A DNA stretch of 64,000 nt from Eudorina sp. 2006-703-Eu-15. Its lineage: Eukaryota > Chlorophyta > Chlorophyceae > Chlamydomonadales > Volvocaceae. Position numbers and translations under genes: made by a program. Shown piece by piece: positions 48,931-60,100 of the stretch. A model generated the notes under the pieces. The model made no database searches. It was not told where the DNA came from and was given only the letters and a program-made list of their open reading frames with translations. Location of the stretch: positions 1 through 64,000 of the forward strand of contig BDSI01000257.1 in assembly GCA_003117195.1 (NCBI GenBank), read 5' to 3'. The first letter of the stretch is position 1; each line of letters opens with the position of its first letter.

Positions 48931-51038
48931 GATGGTACCCTTGATGGGAGTCTCATGGTGCGGCGGCACGTCCAGATTCGTTTGGGTTGCGATCGAAAAC
49001 GGTGCTGCAAGGCTGTTCCGCATGGGTTTCACCCCTGGGCCGATTCCAGGAATGCGATTCGGGCCGTGCGCGACTCCCTGTTCACCGAATCCCGGGCTGC
49101 CCTTTTCCCTGACCGATGGTACCCTTGGTGGGAGTCTCCCGGTGCGGCGGCACGTCCAGATTCGTGTGGGTCCTATCGGAACGGTGCTGAAAGCCTGATC
49201 CGCATGGGTTTAAGCCCTGGGCCGATTCCAGGAATGCGATTCGGGCCGTGCGCGACTCCCTGTTCACCGAATCCCGGGCTGCCCTTTTCCCTGACCGATG
49301 GTACCCTTGGTGGGAGTCTCCTGGTGCGGCGGCACGTCCAGATTCGTTTGGATCCTATCGGAACGGTGCTGCAAGCCTGATCCGGATGGGGTTCAGCCCT
49401 GGGGCCGATTCCAGGAATGCGATTCGGGCCGTGCGCGACTCCCTGTTCACCGAATCCCGGGCTGCCCTTTTCCCTGACGGATGGTACCCTTGATGGGAGT
49501 CTCCTGGTGCGGCGGCACGTCCAGATTCGTTTGGATCCTATCGGAACGGTGCTGCAAGCCTGATCCGGATGGGGTTCAGCCCTGGGGCCGATTCCAGGAA
49601 TGTGATTCGGGCCGTGCGCGACTCCCTGTTCACCGAATCCCGGGCTGCCCTTTTCCCTGACGGATGGTACCCTTGATGGGAGTCTCCTGGTGCGGCGGCA
49701 CGTCCAGATTCGTTTGGGTTGCGATCGAAAACGGTGCTGCAAGGCTGTTCCGCATGGGTTTCACCCCTGGGCCGATTCCAGGAATGCGATTCGGGCCGTG
49801 TGCGACTCCCTGTTCACCGAATCCCGGGCTGCCCTTTTCCCTGACGGATGGTACCCATGGTGGGAGTCTCCTGGTGCGGCGGCACGTCCAGATTCGTGTG
49901 GGTCCTTTCGGAACGGTGCTGCAAGGCTATTCCGCATGGGTTTAAGCCCTGGGCCGATTCCAGGAATGCGATTCGGGCCGTGCGCGACTCCCTGTTCACC
50001 GAATCTCGGGCTGCCCTTTTCCCTGACGGATGGTACCCTGGATGGGAGTCTCCTGGTGCGGCGGCACGTCCAGATTCGTGTGGGTCCTATCGGAACGGTG
50101 CTGCAAGCCTGATCCGCATGGGTTTAAGCCCTGGGCCGATTCCAGGAATGCGATTCGGGCCGTGCGCGACTCCCTGTTCACCGAATCCCGGGCTGCCCTT
50201 TTCCCTGACCGATGGTACCCTTGGTGGGAGTCTCCTGGTGCGGCAGCACGTCCAGATTCGTGTGGGTCCTATCGGAACGGTGCTGCAAGGCTGTTCCGCA
50301 TGGGTTTAAGCCCTGGGCCGATTCCAGGAATGCGATTCGGGCCGTGCGCGACTCCCTGTTCACCGAATCTCGGGCTGCCCTTTTCCCTGACGGATGGTAC
50401 CCTGGATGGGAGTCTCCTGGTGCGGTGGCACGTCCAGATTCGTTTGGGTTGCGATCGAAAACGGTGCTGCAAGGCTGTTCCGCATGGGTTTCACCCCTGG
50501 GCCAATTCCAGGAATGTGATTCGGGCCGTGCGCGACTCCCTGTTCGCCGAATCCCGGGCTGCCCTTTTCCCTGACGGATGGTACCCTTGATGGGAGTCTC
50601 CTGGTGCGGTGGCACGTCCAGATTCGTTTGGGTTGCGATCGAAAACGGTGCTGCAAGGCTGTTCCGCATGGGTTTCACCCCTGGGCCAATTCCAGGAATG
50701 TGATTCGGGCCGTGCGCGACTCCCTGTTCGCCGAATCCCGGGCTGCCCTTTTCCCTGACGGATGGTACCCTTGGTGGGAGTCTCCTGGTGCGGCGGCACG
50801 TCCAGATTCGTGTGGGTCCTATCGGAACGGTGCTGCAAGCCTGATCCGCATGGGTTTCACCCCTGGGCCGATTCCAGGAATGCGATTCGGGCCGTGCGCG
50901 ACTCCCTGTTCACCGAATCTCGGGCTGCCCTTTTCCCTGACGGATGGTACCCTTGGTGGGAGTCTCCTGGTGCGGCGGCACGTCCAGATTCGTTTGGGTC
51001 CTATCGGTAACGGTGCTGCAAGCCTGATCCGGATGGGT
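48931..51038 (+). repeat. 183-bp satellite array, about 12 copies
   Basis: GATGGTACCC recurs every 182-184 bp (48931, 49115, 49297, 49480, 49663, 49847, 50029, 50211 ...). Copies are about 90-97% alike. Overlapping open frames on both strands are by-products of the repeat. The last copy runs directly into a LINE 3' tail. Confidence 0.95.
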
Positions 51039-51187
51039 TTCGGTGTCTGGCTGGGTGGGGTCATGGCCCGGTATTTTTTTGGGTGCGGCGTTGTGGTGTC
51101 CTGCCGCATTGGCGGTGGGGCCTGCTGGGGCTTGCCCTGGTATACACCGATGATCCCGTTGGGGTCCGCTGTAACGTTTATTCATTC
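51039..51187 (+). mobile_element. LINE 3' tail shared with 34037-34197
   Basis: Begins TTCGGTGTCTGGCTGGGTGG and contains ATACACCGATGATCCCGTTG and GGGGTCCGCTGTAAC before TTTATTCATTCATG, matching the tail at 34037-34197. The two copies differ by a few indels, including ~8 bp missing here. It ends in ATTC repeats typical of some non-LTR 3' ends. Confidence 0.7.
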
Positions 51188-51277
51188 ATGAAATGACAAA
51201 AGTTCGTACGCAATCATAATCCAAAACTACTTAAGCCGACTCTTCCCTCAAGAGCACGGTAAAAAACAGCAGTCAGG

Positions 51278-52740
51278 TTACGCGACATGGTCATCGCCGG
51301 CTTTGGCAGGCTGATATGGTGCTTGCGGGAGTTGAACCCACAGATCCTGGCCATCCAGTAGCACCAGCACGTGGAATCCGTAATTGGATCTCGCGCATAA
51401 ATTCGATGCAACAGCTGCGAGCCTGACGATTAGGTCAGCAAGCCTGCCGTGACTCATCGCCGCCGAACATAGATTCGCAAGGCATCCACAGGCCCCGCCC
51501 CGTGGCCTTCTGTCGATTGCCCAAGCGTGAAGCCTACTGCACAACATCCCCGTCAAAAGCTAAACAAGGCGGTAAACAGGGTAATGCCAGCAAGCGTTGC
51601 GCAGCTGCATTCCGTTATCAAACCCTTTAGTACCGCGTAGCATGTTGCATGTTCCCAGTCGAAGGCAATATGCCTGGTATCCACAAGCCCGCCCCGCACC
51701 CAGTCGTTTACCTGCTGTCAGTATGACCATTGCTACCTGTACCGTTGCTGCAGCTGCCCCCTCCATCGCCAATTTGTCAAGTTCAGAACGCTGCGCCGCT
51801 GTGCCCTGTGAATGGCAAAAAGGGACAGGCAGTCGTTAAGGCTGAAGGACAGCACCTTGCATCTCTTGTGTAATCATACCAAGTCAACCAGCACGCCGCC
51901 CCCAAATCCCAGCCACATGGCTATCCCCTTGCCCCTTGAATCATGAAGCCCCGCGCGATTCATCACCGCCAAATATGAACCCGCAAGGCATCCACAGGCC
52001 CCGTCCCGCGCCCATCTATCGATTGTCCCAGTGTGAAGCCTAGTGTGCGGCATCCCCCTCAAAGGCTTAACAAGGCGGTAAACAGGGTGATGCCAGCAAG
52101 CGTTGCCCAGCTACGATTTCCTTATCCAGATCCTAACGCGCCGCGTAGCATGTTGCATGTCCCCTATCAAAGGCAGTGTACGTGGTACCCATAAAGCCCG
52201 CCCCTCGCCCAGTCGTTTACCTGCTGTCAAAATGGCCGCTGCCACCTGTGCCGTTGCCGCCGCAACCCGCTCCGCCGCCAACGTGCCAAGCTCAGAACGC
52301 TGCGCCGCTGGCCTGTGAGCAACTTAATCATGAACTCGGTAAAGGAGCTCCTAACGGCAATCTCGTACACCCCAAGCGTCCGAACTAAGCGCTGGCGTTT
52401 CGAGCGTCTTCCGACGCAAGGGCGAGGAGGAAGAGACATTGTCCAAGCGCTTCCGAAACTTGCCGAGCTCAGCGACGCGGTCTGAGAACTCTCCAGCCGC
52501 CTACAACGTGGAGGATCGACAGCTCCTCGGGAGACGCGTTAATCAGTGTCGCACCTTCTTCTACAAACCGGGTCCTTCTCTTCCAAAACACCCACATTGT
52601 ATGCTCCAGTTTGGTTTGCTTCACCGCTGGCGAGTGCATCCTCAAGGGAAGCAAGCACGATAGCTCCCACAACTACCATTACAGTAAGAGCAAACATGAA
52701 ATCAGCCAGAACTACCAATTCATTACTTGCCCGATAATGG
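51278..52740 (-). CDS. Possible multi-exon gene with duplicated exons inside the giant element
   Basis: Not recognised. On the minus strand, a frame near 52740-52560 encodes a likely membrane segment (FMFALTVMVVVGAIVLASL). Two exon-like pieces at ~52302-52225 and ~51812-51720, each after a CACAG acceptor and before a GTAAAC donor, encode AAQRSEL-(4-5 residues)-E...AAAT-QVA...ILTA. A terminal frame (51556-51278) encodes GACGCLANLCSAAM ... SNYGFHVLVLLDGQDLW and ends TGCGTAA-side at 51278. The 52.0-52.3 kb and 51.5-51.8 kb blocks are a direct duplication (~488 bp apart). Exon joins are not established, the internal copy of the last exon appears decayed, and this could be a cargo gene or a relic. 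Confidence 0.3.
51470..52320 (-). repeat. Direct duplication, two ~370-bp blocks about 488 bp apart
   Basis: Shared stretches include GCAAGGCATCCACAGGCCCC, AACAAGGCGGTAAACAGGGT, ATGCCAGCAAGCGTTGC, CCGCGTAGCATGTTGCATGT, CCCAGTCGTTTACCTGCTGT and AGAACGCTGCGCCGCTG in the same order in both blocks, with roughly 75-80% identity overall by eye. Confidence 0.9.
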
Positions 52741-52997
52741 TCGGTCTTAGTTCCCCCTGAAAATATTCACACTCTGAAAGGATATGGTCGCTGACTTTTC
52801 AGCAACCAATAAGCTTTCGCGATCAATCAGCAATGGTGTACTTATTATTGGCATGATGCTTGATAATACTTGTAACCCCTCAAGCCGTTGTTCCGTACTT
52901 CAGGATCCAAAGACAACATAACTTCATGTGGCTTGCCAATGTGGAGCTACCTAAGCAGATGAGATTTTTAAATGATTGACAGTAATGTATGGGAATG

Positions 52998-54300
52998 CTT
53001 CAGCTTTGACCTCTCCGCCGCGGGCGCAAGAGGTCCGGTTCGATGCACAGCTAGCACCAACGCTGCAACTGACCCCAAATCCCCGGCTGGGGCACAAGCT
53101 CGCCGGACAAAACTATTAGAAGGATGGATTTGAAGCTATTGCTGCGGCTCAGCGTTGACTCAATTGCCGCGGGCTCAAGAGCTCCGGTTCCATGGACAGC
53201 GAGCACCGACGCCGCAACTGGCCGCAAGTCCCCGGCTGGGGCGCAAGCTCGCCGGACAAAACTATTAGAAGTATGGATTTGAAGATACTGCTGCGGCTCA
53301 GCGTTGACCCCTTTGCCACGGGCTCAAGAGCTCCGGTTCGATGCACAGCGAGCACCGACGCCGCAACTGGCCGCAAGTCCCCGGCTGGGGCGCAAGCTCG
53401 CCGGACAAAACTATAAGAAGGATGGATTTGAAGCTATTGCTGCGGCTCAGCGTTGACTCAATTGCCGCGGGCGCAAGAGCTCCGGTTCGATGCACAGCGA
53501 GCACCAACGCTGCAACTGACCCCAAATCCCCGGCTGGGGCACAAGCTCGCCGGACAAAACTATTAGAAGGATGGATTTGAAGCTATTGCTGCGGCTCAGC
53601 GTTGACTCAATTGCCGCGGGCTCAAGAGCTCCGGTTCCATGGACAGCGAGCACCGACGCCGCAACTGGCCGCAAGTCCCCGGCTGGGGCGCAAGCTCGCC
53701 GGACAAAACTATTAGAAGTATGGATTTGAAGATACTGCTGCGGCTCAGCGTTGACCCCTTTGCCACGGGCTCAAGAGCTCCGGTTCCATGGACAGCGAGC
53801 ACCGACGCCGCAACTGGCCGCAAGTCCCCGGCTGGGGCGCAAGCTCGCCGGACAAAACTATTAGAAGTATGGATTTGAAGATACTGCTGCGGCTCAGCGT
53901 TGACCCCTTTGCCACGGGCTCAAGAGCTCCGGTTCCATGGACAGCGAGCACCGACGCCGCAACTGGCCGCAAGTCCCCGGCTGGGGCGCAAGCTCGCCGG
54001 ACAAAACTATTAGAAGTATGGATTTGAAGATACTGCTGCGGCTCAGCGTTGACCCCTTTGCCACGGGCTCAAGAGCTCCGGTTCCATGGACAGCGACGCC
54101 GCAACTGACCGCAAATCCCCGGCTGGGGCGCAAGCTCGCCGGACAAAACTATTAGAAGGATGGATTTGAAGATACTGCTGCGGCTCAGCGTTGACCCCTT
54201 TGCCACGGGCTCAAGAGCTCCGGTTCAATGGACAGCGAGCACCGACGCCGCAACTGACCGCAAATCCGTGGTAATGGCGCAAGCTCGCCGGACAGAACGC
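52998..54300 (-). repeat. 149-bp satellite array B, about 8.7 copies, inverted relative to array A
   Basis: The CCGGCTGGGGC block recurs every 149 bp (about 53081, 53230, 53379, 53528, 53677, 53826, 53975). The reverse complement of a unit contains TCCGGCGAGCTT, then exactly 34 nt, then GTCGGTGCTCGCT, the same two blocks and spacing as in array A. A unit near 54100 has a 6-nt deletion and the last unit is degraded. Confidence 0.92.
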
Positions 54301-54778
54301 GTGATATATTAATTTATGAATGCTGAAGCGGTTCGGTCTGCCGCGGGCTCGAGAGCTCAGGTTCCATGGACAGCGAGCATAGCGAGCAGCGAAGAGCGCG
54401 CCAGTCTTATTCCGACGGTAAGTCCATGTGCTTTCACGCTCATTTCATTCTAGCTATTACATATGGAGGACTACAATGACCTGAGTTTTAGCGCGTGGCT
54501 GTTTTTACAGTGGGCATGAAGGCCAGGCCGGCAGGCAGTTCTCCAAATCCTTCGGCAAACGAACATGCTCTCCTCATCAAAGAAAATCATCATCAGATTT
54601 GTATCTTTACAACCATTTTGATGGGAGATTCGCCGCGTAGTGCGGAACAGGACTTAGGTGCTAATGTCTTGGAAGCGTTCGCCTCGGAAAGCAGGGTAAC
54701 TACCATGCTCGCATTATATATTAATAGGGCGGAATTAATTATATACTTGTAAGCTATTATCATGGCGAATTGCGGTGT

Positions 54779-54838
54779 GATGCTCGCTGCCGGCTAGTCC
54801 GGTAATTAGCGAGCATGCTCGGAGCACGGTTGTCCGGT
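54779..54838 (-). repeat. Right 60-bp terminal inverted repeat
   Basis: Exact reverse complement of 45041-45100. Directly outside it (54841-54887) lie two overlapping, mutually exclusive hairpins: AGTCGCTGCCTCC/GGAGGCAGCGACT and CGGAAAGATC/GATCTTTCCG. Confidence 0.95.
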
Positions 54839-54904
54839 CCAGTCGCTGCCTCCCGGAAAGATCGGAGGCAGCGACTCGATCTTTCCGACATCATTCCGGG
54901 AAAT

Positions 54905-55740
54905 GCCATCCCTATGAACATAGTTTTATTTCGAAGCGAGGCAAAAGTTTTCCATGTTTAAATATTATTTGCATTGATTTCCTTGTAATGTCCCCAGCAT
55001 ACGGTCAGTAACGGAGCACGGGCTTGAAATTCTGTACAATGGAGTTTATTACCGCGGCTCGTATATTTATATGCATGAACCAGCATGAAGTAGCATGAGG
55101 CTATCTGAGGCTGGGAAGGAGGAAGCAAGAGGAAGCAACGGGAGAAACCCAACCGAAAAAGCGCTTGTCTTTTGCTATGGTTTTCCAAGTGACGCGAGGG
55201 CAACTATAACTCCTTATGAACATTAGGCATCTTGTCTCTCAGAAGTAAAAAAGTCCCAGGTGGACTAACCTGTCGACTTTGGCTTTTAACCGGATGGACA
55301 GCAACGCCATAGTAAATTGACAGTAATCTCGATAAACTTAAAGTATCATTAGATGATATGATATACGATAATCTCAAGGTGTAATTTTTAATGATATGGT
55401 AACATGATAATGGTGCCATGGAAGGGGATGCTGTTGTAGTAGTTGTAGCTGTTCTAGGCACCTCGGTTCTAGACAAGTCGCCGTTGTTGCAGAACGATTT
55501 TTAATATAGCAATTATATTTGGGCATTGCAAGGTTTTATTGTCAGCAGAAAATGTATTCCGATTACTTGCTGGACAGCCGCGTTTGTTGTCAGACAGCCG
55601 TGTGATTGATATAGATTATATACTTGCTTATACTGAGTCGTATAACACATACAAATAAAAACCATCCACCACCACCACCGTTGGCGTCCTCGCCCCTTCT
55701 GCATGACTTCGGCGTGCATAGAGTCAATACCTGAAGGTGG
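54905..55740. other. Spacer right of the giant element; nothing recognised
   Basis: AT-richer than the rest of the window. No coding frame with motif or splice support is seen. Confidence 0.4.
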
Positions 55741-56115
55741 CTAGGGGTGCCATTGCAACTTTCCGGGTCCGTTACATACACCAGTCTTCAACTCCGGCAT
55801 CCAGCACCTAGCACCAACGATGCGTGCACGTCCCCGCGCGTCCGCGCTTTCCACTTGGTGCCTGACGCATAAGTATGCCTTCATGCGCTCCACGGCTGTC
55901 CACGGCTGTCCGCGGAACCGTGAAGCCCGAGTAAGGGGATCCACTCGGCGCACACCGAAGGAACTGTCGCCGTACCGCAACAAATACGGCTCAACCTGTG
56001 CTCTAAACGCTATGATACAGGGAGTCACATGCCGGGGAATGACCGCCATGCCACCCCCTGGGGAGTCACTCACCGCAGGTACAACCTTGCAGAGCTCCGT
56101 TCCCCCCAGATCCAT
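55741..56115 (-). CDS. Unrecognised 124-residue frame, possibly spliced
   Basis: Starts MDLGGTELCKVVPA and continues to the stop at 55741. A good GTGAGT donor follows the codons for VVPA, and a CACAG acceptor precedes VEPYLLRYGDSSFGVRR, so it may be two exons rather than one frame. Contains WTAVERMKAYLCVRHQVESA. No family recognised. It lies between the giant element and the EnSpm-like element and may be part of either's flank. Confidence 0.3.
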   Translation of the reverse strand: MDLGGTELCKVVPAVSDSPGGGMAVIPRHVTPCIIAFRAQVEPYLLRYGDSSFGVRRVDPLTRASRFRGQPWTAVERMKAYLCVRHQVESADARGRARIVGARCWMPELKTGVCNGPGKLQWHP

Positions 56116-56568
56116 TTTCTGAGGGCAAGATCCCTAAGTGAGATACCGCTTGCCCACATGCACAACACGCGTGAGTGGCAGCCGGGGTAGCGCGGGCATT
56201 GGGCGTGCATGGCAGTGACGGTTTATTTTCAGAAGATATGGTTTGTATCAACGGTTTTACATACACGGCAGACTACACGGTGTAGCTGTTGTACACAGCG
56301 GACTACACGCGGTTGGACTTGGGGGACTTGGCGGACTGCACACAAATGAGGCTGGACTTGGCGGAATGCATGTGGACCGGGGGACCTTGCATGGTTGCTG
56401 GACTCGGGGAACTGCGTGTGGTTGGTCCGTCACTTCCATTAGAGATGGGTCGCACGCTGTGTTGTCCTCGGCCCCAGAGGCAGTGCTCCTCATATGGCCT
56501 TCCTCCCACGTTTTCTCTTGGTGTTGTTGCGTTGTTTACGTTGTTCATTTGGCGAATGTATCCTGGAT

Positions 56569-56638
56569 ATACACTGGCCGTGTTTACCTGGCATACATGG
56601 CCTCGCTATACACTGGCCGTGTTTACCTGGCCTACATG
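56569..56638 (+). repeat. 31-bp direct duplication
   Basis: ATACACTGGCCGTGTTTACC and its following 11 bases occur at 56569-56599 and 56608-56638 with one mismatch. Confidence 0.9.
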
Positions 56639-56668
56639 ACCTGCAGGGGACTCGGGGAACGCACGGTA

Positions 56669-57012
56669 CTTTGGAAGTCTCTTATCCTCTTCGGGAGGTC
56701 TTTGGCAGGTCTTTGGAGGCTATTTGGGCGCAACCAAAGCGCTTCAGCCGCACCCAAAGAGAAGCCAAAGAGCCCTCTTTGGAAAGCGCCCCAAAGCCGC
56801 AAGCAAAGAAGGTCGCAAAGAGCCGTCTTCGGTTTCGTCTTTGGTATGTAACAAAGATACGTTTCTGTGGGAAAATCAGATATCTTCCTGTATGTAATGC
56901 AATATATATAGACCTTTACGGACTGAATTATAAGCAGTGAAACGGAAGGGCTCAGGGAGCGTACAACAGGATCCGGTCAACATCTTTGGCGCCACCCAAA
57001 GACATCCCAAAG
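56669..57012. promoter_or_regulatory. CTTTGG/CCAAAG-rich subterminal region upstream of the transposase gene
   Basis: CTTTGG at 56669, 56700, 56711, 56777, 56839 and 56984; CCAAAG at 56734, 56754, 56765, 56791, 56995 and 57007. Twelve copies of one hexamer in both orientations within ~345 bp is far above chance. EnSpm/CACTA elements carry such clustered short motifs near their ends as binding sites for their own proteins (family knowledge); the binding role here is inference. Confidence 0.55.
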
Positions 57013-57138
57013 GGAACCAATTCACTCAGGCCCGGCCGACCGTTCGACATGTGAATGTAAACCAGCCTTGCCCTCTACAACACCATTATACATATGAAAG
57101 CGTGGAGCGGGTCTGCCCTCAGATAATGTCTACAGACA

Positions 57139-60100
57139 ATGTCTAAATTTCAATTATGCGACAACGATATAGACTATTACTGGAAATGGCCACGACTCTT
57201 AGAGTGCGGTCTAGCGGTGCAGCACTTCGACGGGCGGTTCTCGTGTCTTCGTTGCTATCGGCGCGACATTACTAGCAAGTTCATATACCAACATGTCAAA
57301 GACTGCCGGGAGAATCACCCGAATCAGCCGCTTGCACGGGTTAATACTCTTGCACTTGAGGGTGACAATGACCGGAACCGCCGTCTGGCAGCGGTCGTTG
57401 ACAGAAGGGAACGTCACGGGCTCTTCAAGAAGCAACGCGAAGAGACTACAAAGGCAGGCAGAGACGACGACGGGTCCCCTTCATTCCGTCAACGGCACGG
57501 TAGTTATATGGTGCAAGCGCCCGAAGTCGACATGATGGCGTACACTACTCCAAAGCTGCGCAGTATCTTGGCACGGTTTGCACCCTCAGGGCGGGGGCAA
57601 CCCGCCATGCGTGCGTCACCGTACATGTCACCAGGGGCCCATCGGGACAACAGCCCCCCACAACAGCAGAGTCCCTCAGGTTGCAGCACATCATCGACGG
57701 AATCATCTGGGGACTCAACTGGGGAATCATCTGTGGAATCATCTGGGGAATCATCTGGGGAGTCATCTGGGGATTCATCTGGGGAGTCATCTGGGGAATC
57801 ATCTGGCAACCTAGACGATAGCTCAACCCCAAGCTCAAGGGGTACTCGCGGGAGGGGCAATGTGTCAGATCCAGCCTCGACACCCACAGGCACCACGACA
57901 GATTCACAGTCTGGTGGGAGCAGTACCCCTCTCTCAGGTTCTCGTACTAGCAGCTGCCCGAGTGCCACTTCGGGTTCGGTCTCTGGCTCCCAATCTGTAT
58001 CGCCGAGTCCGTCGTGTAGCCCGTCTCCCATGTCCACCGGAGGTTACAGTGATGCTGGGGGCAGCCCGTTGGAACCTCAGCAGCCATGTAATTATGCCGA
58101 TGCCATGATGCTAGGCACTCCGCGACTGGTGTCGCCCAGTCTACCCCAGGGTGAGTGTCTTGCAGTCGGCATGCGTGTGTGAAATTGCAGTTGGCATGCA
58201 TATGTTATCAAGGTGGTGGGTTCGATTGGCCATTCCCTCAACCTCGCAGATCCCGGGGGCCCCTCGCGCGGCCCATTGGAACTTCAGCAGCCAGGTGATA
58301 ACGCCGATGCCACGATGCTAGGTACTCCACAACTGGCGTCGCCCAGATTACCCCAGGGTGAGTGACTGGCAGTCGGCGCGCGTGTGTTAACAAGGGTTGT
58401 TAAGGTGTTGGTTCGATTGGCCATTCCCTCAACCTTGCAGATCCCGGGGGCCCCTCGCGCGGCCCATTGGAGCTTCAGCAGCCAGGTGATAACGCCGATG
58501 CCACGATGCTAGGTACTCCACAACTGGCGTCGCCCAGATTACCCCAGGGTGAGTGACTGGCAGTCGGCGCGCGTGTGTTAACAAGGGTTGTTAAGGTGTT
58601 GGTTCGATTGGCCATTCCCTCAACCTTGCAGATCCCGGGGGCCCCTCGCGCGGCCCATTGGAGCTTCAGCAGCCAGGTACCACGATGCTAGGTACTCCAC
58701 AACTGGCGTCGCCCAGTTTACCCCAGGGTGAGTGACTGGCAGTCGGCGCGTGTGTTATTAAGGTGGTGTGTTCGATTGGCCATTCCCTCAATCTTGCAGA
58801 TATGGACGTTGGCACAGTGGATATGGATGTAGGCACAGCGGACCAGCCCGAGTTGACCGACACAGTCCGGGGTGAGTCGCATAGGGAAGTTGCAGGTTCA
58901 GGCCAAACCAAACCACGCCCTGTTCGTCTTGCTGACAGGGTTTCGGGACGTAACAGAAGAGGAATGGGCTCGCATTGAGATTGGCCCGCCAGAGCATACA
59001 GGTTACGACGAGGGGATACCCAGCGATGGCGGGATACCCAGTGAAGATGAATGGGAGGGTTTCGAAGGTGAGTGGTAACGAGTGACCTCCGGTATACACT
59101 CCCACAATGTCGGCGTCCACGCAACGGACATCTAGTCGTGATGTCGTAAATGCATGATGTGTATAGAGTCACACTGCTTGGGACGCTGTGTGGAGTGTTG
59201 TTTCTGGGGCATTGGTGATCCCGCGCTGACATAACGGTCGTTCGTGTCCAACCTGACGCAGATGGGTCGATACCAGACGATGATACGTTCGACCTGCCGG
59301 ATGGGTTGGTATCACCAGGCAATGGCAGCAATCGAAATAGACGCCGTAACAATGCATGTGATTGCGGATGCGGACAGCCTTATGTAGGGCGGGGCTCTGT
59401 TGATTGGTTTAAAGCGCACATGGATAAACCGCTGGCCAAAGGTGTGGATGCAGCAGGTCGGACAGTGCACAGCGAGGTGACGACCCGGGAGATGGTGCTG
59501 GCCATGCTGGAGCTCCACGTTCAGCACAACATCGGGAAAGGCCTGATGGACACAATATTGGCGTTATTCAGCAAGGCCATTCCCGGGATTCACTTTCTTC
59601 CACCGTCTATTCACTTGCTTCGGAGGGTTACTGACACGCCTGAACACACGAAGTTCCATGTGCATGTGTGCTCCACTGATGGATGCCCGGGCACGACTAT
59701 GGGGCAGTGCCGCCAAAGGCGAGTGGGCCAAAATAGCAGATCAGAAGTGCCCCCACTGCGGGGCCAGTCGGTTCAAGACCTCCATTGTTGCCGGTGCGTA
59801 GCCACAGAGCACATGCAGACACGCGTGCCTTGCACAGGGGGTGGGGATGTGGACGACGCATACAGGACGGTGGTGTGATGCTAGAGGGTTGCTATTCGTT
59901 CATCGGGTCCGTCGGCTTGTCCGCCGACGATTGGTTTGTTTGTGATCCTGTGCGTGCACCCTGTCGTGGTCGATTTCCCAACACGCAGGCAAACCAGTTC
60001 TGCAGCCTTCATCGCAGTACTTTTATTACGGATTGGACAATGTCGTGACGGAGCTCCTAGCGAAAGACCAGCTGTGGGCACAGAGGGGCAAGCATCGCAT

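Larger units (their letters stand above)
45041..54838. mobile_element. Giant (about 9.8 kb) terminal-inverted-repeat element with inverted satellite arrays
   Basis: Bounded by a 60-bp sequence at 45041-45100 (starting ACCGGACAACCGTGCTCCGA) and its exact reverse complement at 54779-54838. Weaker inverted similarity continues inward for at least 80 bp (e.g. TTAATT...CTATT and GCGAGCATGG at both ends) and outward over a TGATG-CGGAAAGA block, so true termini may lie near 45000 and 54900. Just inside each end is a 149-bp satellite array, and the two arrays are homologous but in opposite orientation. The centre holds a 183-bp satellite array, a LINE tail and a possible minus-strand gene. No transposase recognised. 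Overall architecture resembles foldback-type elements. Confidence 0.7.

Noticed and set aside
48955..51191. Overlapping 140-195-codon frames on both strands (RPDSCGSYRNGA type)
   Set aside because: Open in several frames because 182 and 183 bp repeats contain few stops; no codon bias or motif, and copies shift frame with unit length.
58220..58240. tRNA T-arm (GGTTCGATTGG) in the repeated introns
   Set aside because: No matching acceptor, D or anticodon arms; part of the duplicated intron end.
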